This document shows positions 37,736-46,346 of a DNA stretch of 64,000 nucleotides, piece after piece. Numbering within the stretch: the stretch's first letter is position 1; each line of letters opens with the position of its first letter. The position numbers and the translations under genes are program-made. Source of the stretch: Roseisolibacter agri (lineage in GTDB: Bacteria; Gemmatimonadota; Gemmatimonadetes; Gemmatimonadales; Gemmatimonadaceae); NCBI RefSeq assembly GCF_030159095.1, contig NZ_BRXS01000004.1:115673-179672 (forward strand), in the 5' to 3' direction. The notes below the pieces were generated by a model. The model searched no databases. It saw nothing but the letters and a program-made list of their open reading frames with translations, and had not been told where the DNA came from.

Positions 37736-37866
37736 CCAACCACACACGCATCATCGAGTTCGGCGCTCCGCGCTCGGCGCTCGCTCCGTCGGACCTCGGA
37801 GCGAGCGCCCGGGTGCCCGCCGAAGGTGGGCAGGTCGGAGCGCCGACTACCGCGGAGGCCTGGTAG
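37732..37866 (+). CDS. Possible 44-residue ORF coupled to sbcC
   Basis: ATG 37732 overlaps the sbcC stop by four bases (ATGA), as real coupled genes here do. It would encode MTNHTRIIEFGAPRSALAPS and 24 more residues, ending just before the GNAT start. Most of it is palindrome H, so the peptide is likely incidental or recently born from the repeat. No recognised domain. Confidence 0.25.
   Translation: MTNHTRIIEFGAPRSALAPSDLGASARVPAEGGQVGAPTTAEAW
37760..37846. repeat. Palindromic element H between sbcC and the GNAT gene
   Basis: Two nested perfect inverted repeats. The outer is TCGGCGCTCCG (37760-37770) with CGGAGCGCCGA (37836-37846). The inner is GGCGCTCGCTCCG (37776-37788) with its complement at 37797-37809. 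A third hairpin, GCCCGCC with GGTGGGC, lies in the right half. It shares the GGCGCTC word with element G. Confidence 0.65.
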
Positions 37867-37867
37867 G

Positions 37868-38848
37868 GTGGCCGGGCTGCGCACCTGGCGCGCGCCGCGC
37901 AGTGCCGAGGGGCCGTTCCCGGCGTCGGTGGACGACATCCCGGCGCTGAACGACGTCTTCAGCGACGCGTTCACGGAGCGGTACCGCCGTGACGGGATGG
38001 TGGGCGTGCGCGTGCCCGCGCTCAACCCGCAGATCTGGCGCTACGCGATCGAGGACGCGCAGGACGGCGCGATGCTCTGGCGCGGCGACCGCGGCGAGGT
38101 GGCGGCGTTCAACATCGCGCACCGCTCGGGGCGCGAGGGGTGGATGGGTCCCCTGGCCGTGCGTCCGGAGATGCAGGGGCACGGGCTGGGGAAGGAGGTC
38201 GTGCGCGCGGGGATCGACTGGCTGCGGCGGCAGGACTCGCGGACCATCGGCCTCGAGACGATGCCGCGCACGATGGACAACATCGGCTTCTACTCGCACC
38301 TCGGCTTCGTGCCGGGGCGGCTGACGCTGACGCTGACGCTCGACGCCGCGCCCGCCGACCAGCCGGCGGTGCTCATGGGCCGGCTGCCGAACCGCGACCG
38401 CGACGACGCGCTGGCGGAGTGCCGCGCGCTGACGGAGGCGCTGCAGCCGGGCCTCGACTTCACGCGCGAGCTCGCGCTCACCGAGCAGCTCGCGCTCGGC
38501 GACACGGTGCTGGTGCGCGGCGCGGACGGCGCGCTGGCGGGCTTCGCGCTCTGCCACTCGGTGCCGCTGGTGGAGGGGCGCGTGCGCGAGGAACTGCGCG
38601 TGCTGAAGCTCGCGCTCACGGACCTGTCGGTGCTGCCGGCGCTGGCGCGCGCCGTGACCGACTTCGCGCGGCGGAGCGGGACGCGGCGCGCGGCGTTCCG
38701 CGTGCAGGGGACGTACGAGGCGATGTACGGCGCGCTGGTGGCGATGCGCGCGCGCGTGCGCTGGTCGGACCTGCGGATGACGCTCGACGGCTATCCGGAG
38801 CCGCCGGTGCGCGCGGGCGCGGTGGTGCTGTCGAACTGGGAGATCTAG
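37868..38848 (+). CDS. Protein with two GNAT acetyltransferase domains
   Basis: 326 residues from GTG 37868. The first GNAT domain (about 15-165) has the acetyl-CoA loop MQGHGLGKEVV after MGPLAVRPE, and the C-terminal NIGFYSHLGFVPGRL. The second half (about 170-326) has the same strand order (TVLVRGADGALAGFALCHSV, then LSVLPALARAVTDFARRSG) but lacks a clear Q/RxxGxG/A loop, so it is probably non-catalytic. Substrate unknown. The start is 2 nt after the TAG of the small ORF. Last gene of the repair-region transcript. Confidence 0.8.
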   Translation: MAGLRTWRAPRSAEGPFPASVDDIPALNDVFSDAFTERYRRDGMVGVRVPALNPQIWRYAIEDAQDGAMLWRGDRGEVAAFNIAHRSGREGWMGPLAVRPEMQGHGLGKEVVRAGIDWLRRQDSRTIGLETMPRTMDNIGFYSHLGFVPGRLTLTLTLDAAPADQPAVLMGRLPNRDRDDALAECRALTEALQPGLDFTRELALTEQLALGDTVLVRGADGALAGFALCHSVPLVEGRVREELRVLKLALTDLSVLPALARAVTDFARRSGTRRAAFRVQGTYEAMYGALVAMRARVRWSDLRMTLDGYPEPPVRAGAVVLSNWEI

Positions 38849-38972
38849 GGGCGCCGCCGCATCACCGGCACGCCGGGATCACCGGGCGATTGCCGAGGCA
38901 GAAGCCGAACGGGTGCTCGAGCCGCTGCGAGACCTTCCGTCCCTGCCGCTCCGCCGGCATGACGCGCGCGTG

Positions 38973-39398
38973 TCACGGCCGCTCGAACTCCAGCCGCGCG
39001 ACCGGCATGCGCACCGTGATCCGCCGCTGCGTGATCGTGCCGGTGAGCACCTGTCGGTCGGGCTCTGTCGTCAGCGTCAGCGTCGTGTCGCTCGCCGTCA
39101 GCGCGTAGCGCCCGTTCAGGAACTCGAACTGCGGCCCCGTGACGGAGCCGACGTACGTCTTCTCGAGGCCGAGCGCGAAGCGGCCGTCCGCGTGCAGCTG
39201 CATCGTGCCGCGCTGGAGGAAGACCCCGCCGCCGGGCACGGTCTGGACGCCGGCCGGGATCTCGCGGCCGTCCACCGTCGCCAGCGTGTAGAAGCCGGCG
39301 GCGCGGTCGTACGCGCTCTTCTCGTCGCCGCACGCGGCGAGCAGGGGGGCCGCGAGCGTGGCGGCGAGCAGCGTGGGAAGCGGTCGGAGGACGCGCAT
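38973..39398 (-). CDS. Small lipoprotein, unknown function
   Basis: 141 residues from ATG 39398. Signal peptide with lipobox LAAC and the lipidated Cys23, then Gly-Asp at +2/+3. The mature part is beta-rich (GFYTLATVDGREIPAG, GTMQLHADGRFALGL, RYALTASDTTLTLTTE), a small barrel-like pattern of about 120 residues. No catalytic motif. Divergent from another lipoprotein gene at 39585. Confidence 0.75.
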   Translation of the reverse strand: MRVLRPLPTLLAATLAAPLLAACGDEKSAYDRAAGFYTLATVDGREIPAGVQTVPGGGVFLQRGTMQLHADGRFALGLEKTYVGSVTGPQFEFLNGRYALTASDTTLTLTTEPDRQVLTGTITQRRITVRMPVARLEFERP

Positions 39399-39521
39399 GG
39401 ACGGGAGCACACGGGTTCGGCGGAGTGACCCTCGCGAGCGCGGCCAAGATGCGCCGGCGCCGGCCGGCTCGACAGGGGAGACCGGAGGCCGCGGCGTGGT
39501 ACCGCTCGCCGTGCCCGCGGG

Positions 39522-39527
39522 TACCTT
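39522..39527 (+). promoter_or_regulatory. Putative -10 element of the 39585 lipoprotein gene (TACCTT)
   Basis: Reads GGGTACCTTCCCC, 57 nt before the ATG, in the divergent gap between two lipoprotein genes. Confidence 0.35.
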
Positions 39528-39584
39528 CCCCTGCACGCCCGCCGACGTGGGCGAGCCCATCCCGACCGTCTCACCCCGACACCG

Positions 39585-40175
39585 ATGCGCCGCTCCGTGA
39601 AGCCCCTCACGACCCGCGCGACGCCGCTGCTGCGCGCGCTGCCGCTCCTCGCCGCCGCCGCGTGCGCCTCGGGCGGAGCGTCCACCGCCGCCCCACCGGT
39701 GGAGGCGACGCGTACCGTGGTCACGTCTACCACGCCCACCATCCCCGACATCGAGCTCAATCGGGACACGCGGCTCGCCGTACACCGCACGACCTCGACG
39801 CCGGACCGGGTGTGGGCGGCGCTGCCCGCCGCGCTCGCGGACGTCGGGCTCTCGGGCGGCCCGATGGCGGGCCAGGCGCGCACGTACATCGCGTTGATGC
39901 CCAGCGTGCGCCGCCAGCTCAACAAGGTCGCGCTCTCGCGCTACCTGGACTGCGGCACGACCGCGTCCGGCGAGCGCGGGGCGGACACGCACCTGATCCG
40001 CCTGCAGGTGACCAACATCGTCGAGCCGGATCCCCAGGGCGCGCGCGTGCGCTTCCAGGTGCTGGCGCGCGCGACGTCCACCGAGGGCTCGGGCGGCACC
40101 ACCGACTGCGCGACGACGGGCGTGCTCGAGTCGCGCATCGGCGAGGCGCTGGAGGCGCGCCTGCGGAACCCCTGA
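39585..40175 (+). CDS. Lipoprotein, unknown function
   Basis: 196 residues. The signal LLRALPLLAAAACASGG has a lipobox ending at Cys27. After a Thr-rich linker comes IELNRDTRLAVHRTTSTPDRVWAALPAAL, which reads like the start of a START/SRPBCC-style helix-grip module. The end is TTGVLESRIGEALEARL. Two further cysteines (in LDCGTT and TDCATTG) could form a disulfide. Function not recognised. ATG 39585. Confidence 0.7.
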   Translation: MRRSVKPLTTRATPLLRALPLLAAAACASGGASTAAPPVEATRTVVTSTTPTIPDIELNRDTRLAVHRTTSTPDRVWAALPAALADVGLSGGPMAGQARTYIALMPSVRRQLNKVALSRYLDCGTTASGERGADTHLIRLQVTNIVEPDPQGARVRFQVLARATSTEGSGGTTDCATTGVLESRIGEALEARLRNP

Positions 40176-40188
40176 CGCGCCCGCGCCG

Positions 40189-40362
40189 TCAGCGGCGGTC
40201 GGGGTCGCGCGGGTCGGGCGTCGCGCGCACCACGGTGCGCCAGATGAGAATGAAGACTCCCGCCGTCAGCAGCAGGTGGACCCAGCCGGGCGCCGGGAAG
40301 GCGAAGGTGCCCGCCGCCCACACGGCGAGCAGCAGCAGGGCGGCGATGGTCCAGAGATCCAT
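40189..40362 (-). CDS. Small membrane protein, Lmo0937-like
   Basis: 57 residues, MDLWTIAALLLLAVWAAGTF then a proline-rich turn, a second hydrophobic helix (WVHLLLTAGVFILIWR) and a charged tail rich in Asp and Arg. This two-helix plan with LWTIA at the start matches the Lmo0937-type small membrane proteins, which have no assigned function. Convergent with the lipoprotein gene (13-nt gap). A TAGATT element lies 67 nt upstream. Confidence 0.6.
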   Translation of the reverse strand: MDLWTIAALLLLAVWAAGTFAFPAPGWVHLLLTAGVFILIWRTVVRATPDPRDPDRR

Positions 40363-40428
40363 GGCGAGGGTGGAGGGAGGCGAGGTCGGTCGGCGCGTGC
40401 TCGGGTGCGCGGCGCGGCCGGCGGCGTG

Positions 40429-40434
40429 AATCTA
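40429..40434 (-). promoter_or_regulatory. Putative -10 element of the 40362 small membrane protein (TAGATT)
   Basis: Minus strand reads GGCTAGATTCACG, 66 nt before the ATG at 40362, within the divergent gap to the pterin operon. Confidence 0.35.
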
Positions 40435-40545
40435 GCCGGACGACCCCCTGTCCCGCGCGGCGTGCGCGCCGCGGTGGGAACGGGGCGCCGGATCGTGCGT
40501 TGACCCCGGGCGAGCGCCGCGGTGCGGCCCTTCTTTCATGGTGAC

Positions 40546-40959
40546 ATGCCCCACGTGACCGTCACGCGACGGCTCCGCTTCAACGCGGCGCATCGCGTGC
40601 ACAACCCCGAGCTGTCGGACGAGGAGAACCGCCGGCTGTTCGGGAAGTGCAACAACCCCAACTGGCACGGGCACAACTACGTGCTCGAGGTGTCGGTGGC
40701 GGGCGAGATCGATCCGCGCACCGGCTACGTCGTCGACCTCGGCGAGCTGGCGCGGCTGGTGGAGCGCGAGTTCGTGGATCGCGTCGACCACAAGAACCTG
40801 AACCTCGACGTGGCGTTCATGCAGGGCGTGAACCCCACGTCGGAGAACATCGTCGTCCAGGCCTGGCGCGTGATCGAGCCGCACGTCGCGCCCGCCCGCC
40901 TGACGCGCCTCCGGCTCTGGGAGACCGAGAACAACTATGTCGAATACGAGGGGGCGTGA
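40546..40959 (+). CDS. 6-pyruvoyl-tetrahydropterin synthase (PTPS/QueD family)
   Basis: 137 residues. Converts dihydroneopterin triphosphate to 6-pyruvoyl-tetrahydropterin (or to carboxy-tetrahydropterin if QueD). Zinc histidines are H16, H41 and H43, and the catalytic cysteine is C35 in [14 protein letters not shown]81-H82 lie in VDHKNLNLD, and E126 in LWETENN binds the pterin. The motif spacing and the phrases [13 protein letters not shown] and [12 protein letters not shown] are closer to animal-type PTPS than to typical QueD. ATG 40546; a GTG at 40522 would extend it by 8 residues. Overlaps the following folE by 23 nt. Confidence 0.88.
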   Translation: MPHVTVTRRLRFNAAHRVHNPELSDEENRRLFGKCNNPNWHGHNYVLEVSVAGEIDPRTGYVVDLGELARLVEREFVDRVDHKNLNLDVAFMQGVNPTSENIVVQAWRVIEPHVAPARLTRLRLWETENNYVEYEGA

Positions 40960-41671
40960 GGCCGCGGCGCGCCGCGGCGCGCACGAGACGGACGACGACG
41001 AGCCGGTGGTGAAGCTCTTCCCGTGCGACCGGTCGGGCTTCGCGACGCGCGGCGACGGCGACGGCGCCGCGGCCGGCGTCCTGGGCAGCGCCGAGGAGCG
41101 CCAGCGCGAGTTCGAGACGCTCGTGCGGCGCCAGCTGGAGCTGCTCGGCGAGGACCCGGAGCGCGACGGCCTGCTGAAGACGCCGAGCCGCGTGGCGAAG
41201 TCGATGGCGTGGCTGACGCGCGGCTACGACCTCGACGCGCGCGACGTCATCGGCGACGCGCTGTTCGAGGTGGACAGCGAGGGGATGGTGATGGTGCGCG
41301 ACATCGAGCTGTACTCGCTGTGCGAGCACCACCTGCTGCCGTTCTACGGCAAGGCGCACATCGCCTACATCCCGGACGGCCGCGTGGTGGGGCTCTCGAA
41401 GCTGGCGCGCGTGGTGGAGGTGTTCGCGCGGCGGCTGCAGGTGCAGGAGCGGCTCACCGAGCAGATCGCGCTCGCGCTGGAGGAGGCGCTACGCCCCAAG
41501 GGCGTCGGCGTCGTCGTCGAGGCCGCACACCTGTGCATGATGATGCGCGGCGTCGAGAAGCAGAACTCGATGACCGTCACGAGCGCGCTGCGCGGCGCGT
41601 TCAAGGACGACGCGCGCACCCGCGACGAGTTCCTGCGGCTCGCGCACGGCAACGCCGCCTGGAGCCGGTGA
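40937..41671 (+). CDS. folE: GTP cyclohydrolase I (second copy, pterin operon)
   Basis: 244 residues. Zinc ligands C129, H131 and C200; the same substrate segments as the copy at 24360 ([26 protein letters not shown]). It has an extra N-terminal stretch of about 55 residues ([20 protein letters not shown]) that the other copy lacks and that could be regulatory. ATG 40937 starts inside the PTPS gene, and its last bases overlap the SDR start. The placement indicates supply of dihydroneopterin triphosphate for the PTPS next door rather than folate. Confidence 0.93.
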   Translation: MSNTRGREAAARRGAHETDDDEPVVKLFPCDRSGFATRGDGDGAAAGVLGSAEERQREFETLVRRQLELLGEDPERDGLLKTPSRVAKSMAWLTRGYDLDARDVIGDALFEVDSEGMVMVRDIELYSLCEHHLLPFYGKAHIAYIPDGRVVGLSKLARVVEVFARRLQVQERLTEQIALALEEALRPKGVGVVVEAAHLCMMMRGVEKQNSMTVTSALRGAFKDDARTRDEFLRLAHGNAAWSR

Positions 41672-42408
41672 GCGCGCTCACGAGCGCGCTCGCCGGCCGC
41701 ACGGCGCTCGTCACCGGGGCGTCGCGCGGGATCGGGCTGGCGGCGGCGCGCGCGCTGGCCGCGGCCGGCGCGCGCGTGGCGCTCCTCGCGCGCACCGCCG
41801 ACGTGCTGGAGCGCGCGGCCGCCGACATCGCGCGCGACACGGGCGGCGACGCGCTCGCGGTGCCGTGCGACGTGCGCGACGCGGCGGGCGTGGACGCGGC
41901 GCTGGCGCGGGTGCGCGCGGCGTTCGGCGGTGCGCCCGACGTCCTGGTGAACAATGCCGGCGCCTTCACGCTCGCGCCGGTCGCCGCGACGTCGCCCGCG
42001 GACTTCGCCGCCGCGCTCGATGCCAACCTCGTGGCGCCGTTCCGCCTGGTGCGCGCGCTGCTGCCGGAGATGCTCGCGCGCGGCCACGGGCACGTGGTCA
42101 CCGTCGGCTCCATCGCCGACCGCTTCGCCTTCCCCGAGAACGGCGCCTACGCGGCGAGCAAGTTCGGGCTGCGCGGCCTGCACGAGGTGCTGCGCGCGGA
42201 GCTGCGCGGCAGCGGCGTGCGCGCGTCGCTCGTGTCGCCGGGCCCCGTGGACACGCCGATCTGGGATCCCATCGGCCCCGACGACCGACCGGGCTTCACG
42301 CCGCGGGCGCAGATGCTGAGCGCCGACGCGGTGGCGGGCGCGATCGTGTTCGTGGTGGGGGCGCCGGGGGAGCTGAACGTGGACGAACTCCGGCTGTCGC
42401 GCGCATAG
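41668..42408 (+). CDS. Short-chain dehydrogenase/reductase, candidate sepiapterin reductase
   Basis: 246 residues, classical SDR. NAD(P)-binding TGASRGIG at 16-23, NNAG at 95-98, catalytic S148, Y161 and K165 (YAASK). The GTG start overlaps the folE stop (GTGA), so it is co-translated with folE and PTPS. In that context the natural role is reduction of 6-pyruvoyl-tetrahydropterin to tetrahydrobiopterin, as sepiapterin reductase does. The sequence alone only shows an NADP-type SDR, as an Arg follows the glycine motif region ([12 protein letters not shown]). Palindrome C follows the stop. Confidence 0.85.
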   Translation: MSALTSALAGRTALVTGASRGIGLAAARALAAAGARVALLARTADVLERAAADIARDTGGDALAVPCDVRDAAGVDAALARVRAAFGGAPDVLVNNAGAFTLAPVAATSPADFAAALDANLVAPFRLVRALLPEMLARGHGHVVTVGSIADRFAFPENGAYAASKFGLRGLHEVLRAELRGSGVRASLVSPGPVDTPIWDPIGPDDRPGFTPRAQMLSADAVAGAIVFVVGAPGELNVDELRLSRA

Positions 42409-42410
42409 AA

Positions 42411-42579
42411 TGCGGAGGACGGAACGGCGGAGGACGATGGAGCGGAGGACGGAAGGGCGTGAAACGGGAGGGCGGACCTTCGGCTGACGGGCTTGAAGCG
42501 CGATGGTGCCGCCGTATCGTTTCACGCTTCTTCGTCTTCCGCCGTTCCGTTCTCCGCCGTTCCGTCTTCCGCACCATCG
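42411..42579. repeat. Palindromic element C (15-nt-unit family, diverged core)
   Basis: Starts 2 nt after the SDR stop and ends 1 nt before the next start codon. Left-arm units are GACGGAACGGCGGAG and GACGATGGAGCGGAG; right-arm units CGCCGTTCCGTTCTC and CGCCGTTCCGTCTTC. The GGGCGTGAAACG and CGTTTCACGC shoulders are conserved, but the core (about 42471-42513) has lost much of the inner stem. It lies between two co-directional genes. Confidence 0.8.
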
Positions 42580-42580
42580 C

Positions 42581-43225
42581 GTGTTCATCGATCTCGTCGA
42601 CGCCCTCCGCTGTCCCCGCCCGCACGACGCCACCTGGCTCGTCGCCGCGGCGCTCGAGACGCGCGGCCGCTGCCTCGTCCGCGGAACGCTCGGGTGCCCG
42701 GTGTGCGAGGCGGAGTTCGCGATCGCGGGTGGGGTCGCGCTGTTCGACGGGGCGGGCGATGCACCGCGCGCGGCGGACGCGACGTCGCCGGCGGGCGACC
42801 CCGCCGAGCTGGCGATGCGCCTCGCCGCGCTGCTCGACCTCACCACGCCGGGCGGGATCGTCGCCGTGGGCGGCGCCTGGGAGCCCGCGCTCGATCCGCT
42901 GCTCGACGTCACGGACCTGCACGCGCTCGTCGTCGAGCCGGTGGGGCAGTGGGTCCCGCGCGAGCCGTTCGGGGCGATGCGCGGCGACGGGCTGCCGGTG
43001 GCCGCCGGCGCCCTGCGCGGCGTGGCGCTCGACGCGCGCACCGCGAGCGCCGACCGCGTCGCGGCGGCGGTGCGCGCCCTGCGCCCGCGCGGCCGCCTCG
43101 TCGCGCCCGCCGCGACGCCCGTGCCCGACGGCGTGCGCGAGCTCGCGCGCGACGAGCGGCACTGGGTGGGGGAGCGCGGCGCGGGTGTCATCAGCGAGAC
43201 GATCCCGCTACGGCGACGCCGATGA
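42581..43225 (+). CDS. Hypothetical protein with a zinc-ribbon-like N-terminus
   Basis: 214 residues from GTG 42581, which begins exactly where palindrome C ends. N-terminal cysteines in LRCPRPHDATW, GRCLVRG and GCPVCEAEF could bind zinc, as in the Trm112/Lig-type ribbons that precede methyltransferases. The rest has a Rossmann-like rhythm (GGIVAVGGAWEPALDPLL, DLHALVVEP, RPRGRLVAPAA), but the SAM-binding loop is not clear. It could be a decayed methyltransferase. I do not assign a function. Confidence 0.65.
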   Translation: MFIDLVDALRCPRPHDATWLVAAALETRGRCLVRGTLGCPVCEAEFAIAGGVALFDGAGDAPRAADATSPAGDPAELAMRLAALLDLTTPGGIVAVGGAWEPALDPLLDVTDLHALVVEPVGQWVPREPFGAMRGDGLPVAAGALRGVALDARTASADRVAAAVRALRPRGRLVAPAATPVPDGVRELARDERHWVGERGAGVISETIPLRRRR

Positions 43226-43375
43226 AGCGGAGAACGATGAAGCGGAGGACGGTGGGGCGTGAAACGGTGAGGCGGACCCTTCGAGCTTGAAGCATCAAGC
43301 CGGAAGGTCCGCCTTCTCGTTGCACGCCGTATCGTCTTCCGCCCTTCCGTTCTCCGCCGTTCCGTTCTCCGTGAT
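43226..43375. repeat. Palindromic element D (15-nt-unit family)
   Basis: Starts right after the TGA at 43223-43225 and ends 7 nt before the stop of the convergent synthetase gene. The core 43271-43313 differs from that of element A at one base of 43. The outer arms pair at about three quarters of positions and contain GAAGCGGAG-type and CGCCCTTCCGTTCTC-type units. Confidence 0.85.
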
Positions 43376-43382
43376 CCCTCGC

Positions 43383-45254
43383 CTATTCGGCGTACAGCTC
43401 GTCGATCACGCTCTTGTACGCCGTATCGATCACCTTCCGCTTCACGGACAGCTTCGGCGTCAGCTCGCCGCGCTCGATCGAGAAGTCGTGCTCCAGCAGC
43501 GCGATCTTCTTCGGCGCCTCGAACGACGCCAGCCCGGTCAGCTTCCCGCGGACCTCCGCCTCCATCTTCGCGCGCACCTCGGCGCGCGCCAGGAGGTCGC
43601 GGCGCTCGATCCACGTCAGCTTCTGCTCGCGCGCCCATTTCTCCAGCGAGTCCCAGTTCGGCACCACCAGCAGCGCCGGGAACTTGCGCTTGTCCCCGAT
43701 CATCACCGCCTGCGACACGAACTTGTTCGTCTTCACCGCGTTCTCGATCGGCTGCGGCGCGATGTTCTTGCCGCCCGCGGTGACGATGATGTCCTTCTTG
43801 CGGTCGGTGATGCGGAGGAAGCCGTCCTCCAGCATGCCGATGTCGCCCGTGTGGAACCAGCCGTCGGCGTCGATCGCCTCCTGCGTCGCCTCGGGCTTGT
43901 TGTAGTAGCCCTTCATGATGTTCGGCCCGCGCGCCAGGATCTCGCCGTCGGGCGCGATCTTCACCTCGACGCCCGGGATCGGGCGGCCCACCGTGCCGAT
44001 GCGGAACGCCTCCGGCGTGTTCACCGCGATCACCGGCGACGTCTCGGTGAGGCCGTAGCCCTCGAGGATCACGATGCCGGCCGCGTAGAAGAACTTGTTG
44101 ATCTCCGGCGCCAGCGGCGCGCCGCCCGACACGAAGTAGCGCAGGCGGCCGCCCGTGCGCTCCTTCAGCTTCGAGAACACGAGCTTCTGCGCCAGCCCGT
44201 ACTGCCACGCCAGCGCGCCGCCCGGCGTGCGCCCCGCCAGCTTCTCGTCCGCCCACCGGTTCGCGACGCCGAGGGCCCAGAAGAAGATGCGCTTCTTCAG
44301 GCCGCCGCCGGAGACGGCGTTCTCGAACACGCGCGCGTACATCTTCTCGTACAGGCGCGGCACGCCCATCGCGAAGGTGGGCTTCACCTCCTGCAGCGAC
44401 ACCGGCACGTCGTCGATCGAGGCCACGTACGCGATCGTGGTGCCGCACGCCCAGTACATGTAGTCGCCCTCGCGCTCGAACACGTGCGAGAGCGGGAGGA
44501 AGCTGAGCGCGACGTCCGTGTCGGTGAACGGCACGCCGCGGCGCGCGGCCGCGACGTTCGAGAAGAAGTTGTCGTGCGTCAGCATCACGCCCTTCGGCGT
44601 GCCCGTCGTGCCCGACGTGTAGATCAGCGTCGCCAGGTCGTCCGGCTGCACGGCCAGCGCCTCGCGCTCCCAGCGCGCGTTGCGCTCCGCGCTCTCCACC
44701 GCCGCGCCCCTCGCCTCCAGCTCGGCCAGCGTCAGGTCGCAGCCGTCGGCCGCGCCCGCGTCCATGCCGATGACGTGCTGCACGCCCGGGCACTCGGCGC
44801 GGATCGACCGCAGCTTGGCCGCCTGCGTGGGCGTCGAGACGAACACCGCCACCGCGCCCGAGTCGTTCAGCAGGTGCGGGATCTGCTCGGCCGGCAGCGT
44901 GGGGTAGATCGGCACGCTCGCGACGCCGATCGTGAGGCAGCCGTAGTCGGCCATCGCCCACTCGGGGCGGTTCTCCGACAGGATGGCGACGCGCGCGCCG
45001 CGCGGCACGCCCAGCTCCTGCAGGCCGAGCGCGATGCGGCGCACCCGCTCGAGCACCGTCTTGTGCGCGATCGGGCGCCATTCACCGTTCGCCTTGTACA
45101 GCATGGCGTTCGGCTTGTCGTACGCGCGCACCGCGTCGAGGAAGAGCCGCGTCAGCGTGCCGGGCTCGGGCCGCGGGCCGCCATGCGCGAACTGCGTGGT
45201 CGAGCCGGTCGGCGCCGCGGACGCGGTCCGGCCCTGCGGGTCCTGCACGAGCAT
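43383..45254 (-). CDS. Long-chain acyl-CoA synthetase (AMP-forming)
   Basis: 623 residues; activates fatty acids as acyl-AMP and then acyl-CoA. The P-loop is IYTSGTTGTPKGVMLTH, the A5-type motif GYGLTETSPVIAVNT, and the hinge region DGWFHTGDIGMLEDGFLRITDRKKDIIVTAGGKN (in pieces). These fit the FadD/ACSL type. ATG 45254 is used; GTG 45383 is an in-frame alternative that a TACCTT element precedes by six bases. The extra 43 residues would be a low-complexity extension. The stop is convergent with the 42581 gene across palindrome D. Confidence 0.9.
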   Translation of the reverse strand: MLVQDPQGRTASAAPTGSTTQFAHGGPRPEPGTLTRLFLDAVRAYDKPNAMLYKANGEWRPIAHKTVLERVRRIALGLQELGVPRGARVAILSENRPEWAMADYGCLTIGVASVPIYPTLPAEQIPHLLNDSGAVAVFVSTPTQAAKLRSIRAECPGVQHVIGMDAGAADGCDLTLAELEARGAAVESAERNARWEREALAVQPDDLATLIYTSGTTGTPKGVMLTHDNFFSNVAAARRGVPFTDTDVALSFLPLSHVFEREGDYMYWACGTTIAYVASIDDVPVSLQEVKPTFAMGVPRLYEKMYARVFENAVSGGGLKKRIFFWALGVANRWADEKLAGRTPGGALAWQYGLAQKLVFSKLKERTGGRLRYFVSGGAPLAPEINKFFYAAGIVILEGYGLTETSPVIAVNTPEAFRIGTVGRPIPGVEVKIAPDGEILARGPNIMKGYYNKPEATQEAIDADGWFHTGDIGMLEDGFLRITDRKKDIIVTAGGKNIAPQPIENAVKTNKFVSQAVMIGDKRKFPALLVVPNWDSLEKWAREQKLTWIERRDLLARAEVRAKMEAEVRGKLTGLASFEAPKKIALLEHDFSIERGELTPKLSVKRKVIDTAYKSVIDELYAE

Positions 45255-45389
45255 CGACGCCTCCGATGCTGGAGTGGATCGTTGGGCCGCGGCGAGGGCG
45301 GCGGTGGCGGGGCGCTCGCCGACCGCGACGCGCAGCGGCGGCGTCTCGCGCGGCCCACGCTGCGCGCGCCGGAAGGGGCGCACGCGGGC

Positions 45390-45395
45390 AAGGTA
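45390..45395 (-). promoter_or_regulatory. Putative -10 element of the acyl-CoA synthetase gene (TACCTT)
   Basis: Minus strand reads CCTACCTTGCCCGC then GTG at 45383. If transcription starts there, either the message is leaderless from the GTG or it has a 129-nt leader to the ATG at 45254. Confidence 0.35.
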
Positions 45396-45443
45396 GGAGC
45401 CGGACCGCGAGCCCGACAGGGCGCCGACGGCGCCGTCGTCAGC

Positions 45444-46346
45444 TCAGGGGCAGCTGCCGGTGCTCGGCGCGCGGCGGGTCAGGAAGACGCGGAAGGGCAC
45501 GGAATCGCCGACCTGCCTGCCCGCCACGAAGACCCGCGCCTCCACGCGCACGACCGACGGTGCGTTCTGGCTCGTGAGCAGCGTCGGCACCACCCGGAGG
45601 GCCGTCGCCGTCTGCCCCGACGCATTGGTCGTATCGTGGCCGATGGGCCGGTCCACGCGGCCGTTCGTCAGGTACAGCGCGGGCCGCACGTCGCCGTACG
45701 GTGACTGGCCGCTCGGCACCGTCGCGGGTGCCACGATGCGGTAGCGCACCAGGTAGCTCGGCACTGCCACCGCGCCCCCCGCGCTGTCGCCCGTGAGCCT
45801 GACCGCGAGAGCGGAGGACGCGGTCACGAGCGTCGAGTCGGTGCCGCTGCGCAACTCGGCGGAGGCGTCGTTGCACAGGTACGTCATGCGCAGCGAGTCG
45901 GTCGTCGCGACGCGCTCCAGCCGCGTCGGACGCCGGACGATCGCGAGCGTGTCCAGGATCTGCAGCCGGTTGCCGAAGCGCGCGCTCACGCGCGCCTGCG
46001 CCACGCCCGGCAGCGAGTCCGCGCGCACCAGCCCCGTCGTCGGATCGACCACGAGCGCGGGCCGCGCGTTGGTCGCCGTGTCGCGCCCCAGCGCGAGATA
46101 GCCGTACTCGAATGCCGCGCCCGCGATGCTGTCGCCCGACTCGCCGAACGCCACGCCGCGCAGCCGCTGCACGCGGCCCAGCGAGTCGCGCAGCGTGTCG
46201 CCCGCGATGATCGACGGCAGGATCGGGTCGAGGCGGATCGCCTGCACGCCGTTCTCGGCGCTCGCGATCTCGACGCACGCGGCGGCCGTGAGCCCCATCG
46301 CCGCCAGCGCGCCCAGTCGGAGCGCGGCGGCCCGGCGCGCGCTCAC
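45444..46346 (-). CDS. Lipoprotein with Ig-like repeats, unknown function
   Basis: 300 residues from GTG 46346, which overlaps the parA stop (GTGA). Signal [14 protein letters not shown] with lipidated Cys24. The mature chain is beta-rich and resembles bacterial Ig-like (Big) modules: [40 protein letters not shown], then [20 protein letters not shown]-terminal cysteine could pair with the one in YLCNDAS. No catalytic motif seen. Third gene of the TPR-parA-lipoprotein operon. Confidence 0.75.
   Translation of the reverse strand: MSARRAAALRLGALAAMGLTAAACVEIASAENGVQAIRLDPILPSIIAGDTLRDSLGRVQRLRGVAFGESGDSIAGAAFEYGYLALGRDTATNARPALVVDPTTGLVRADSLPGVAQARVSARFGNRLQILDTLAIVRRPTRLERVATTDSLRMTYLCNDASAELRSGTDSTLVTASSALAVRLTGDSAGGAVAVPSYLVRYRIVAPATVPSGQSPYGDVRPALYLTNGRVDRPIGHDTTNASGQTATALRVVPTLLTSQNAPSVVRVEARVFVAGRQVGDSVPFRVFLTRRAPSTGSCP

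Noticed and set aside
41365..45081. A 1238-codon minus-strand open frame
   Set aside because: It runs through the folE, SDR and synthetase genes in the wrong frame and crosses palindromes C and D. The true reading frames have intact family motifs.
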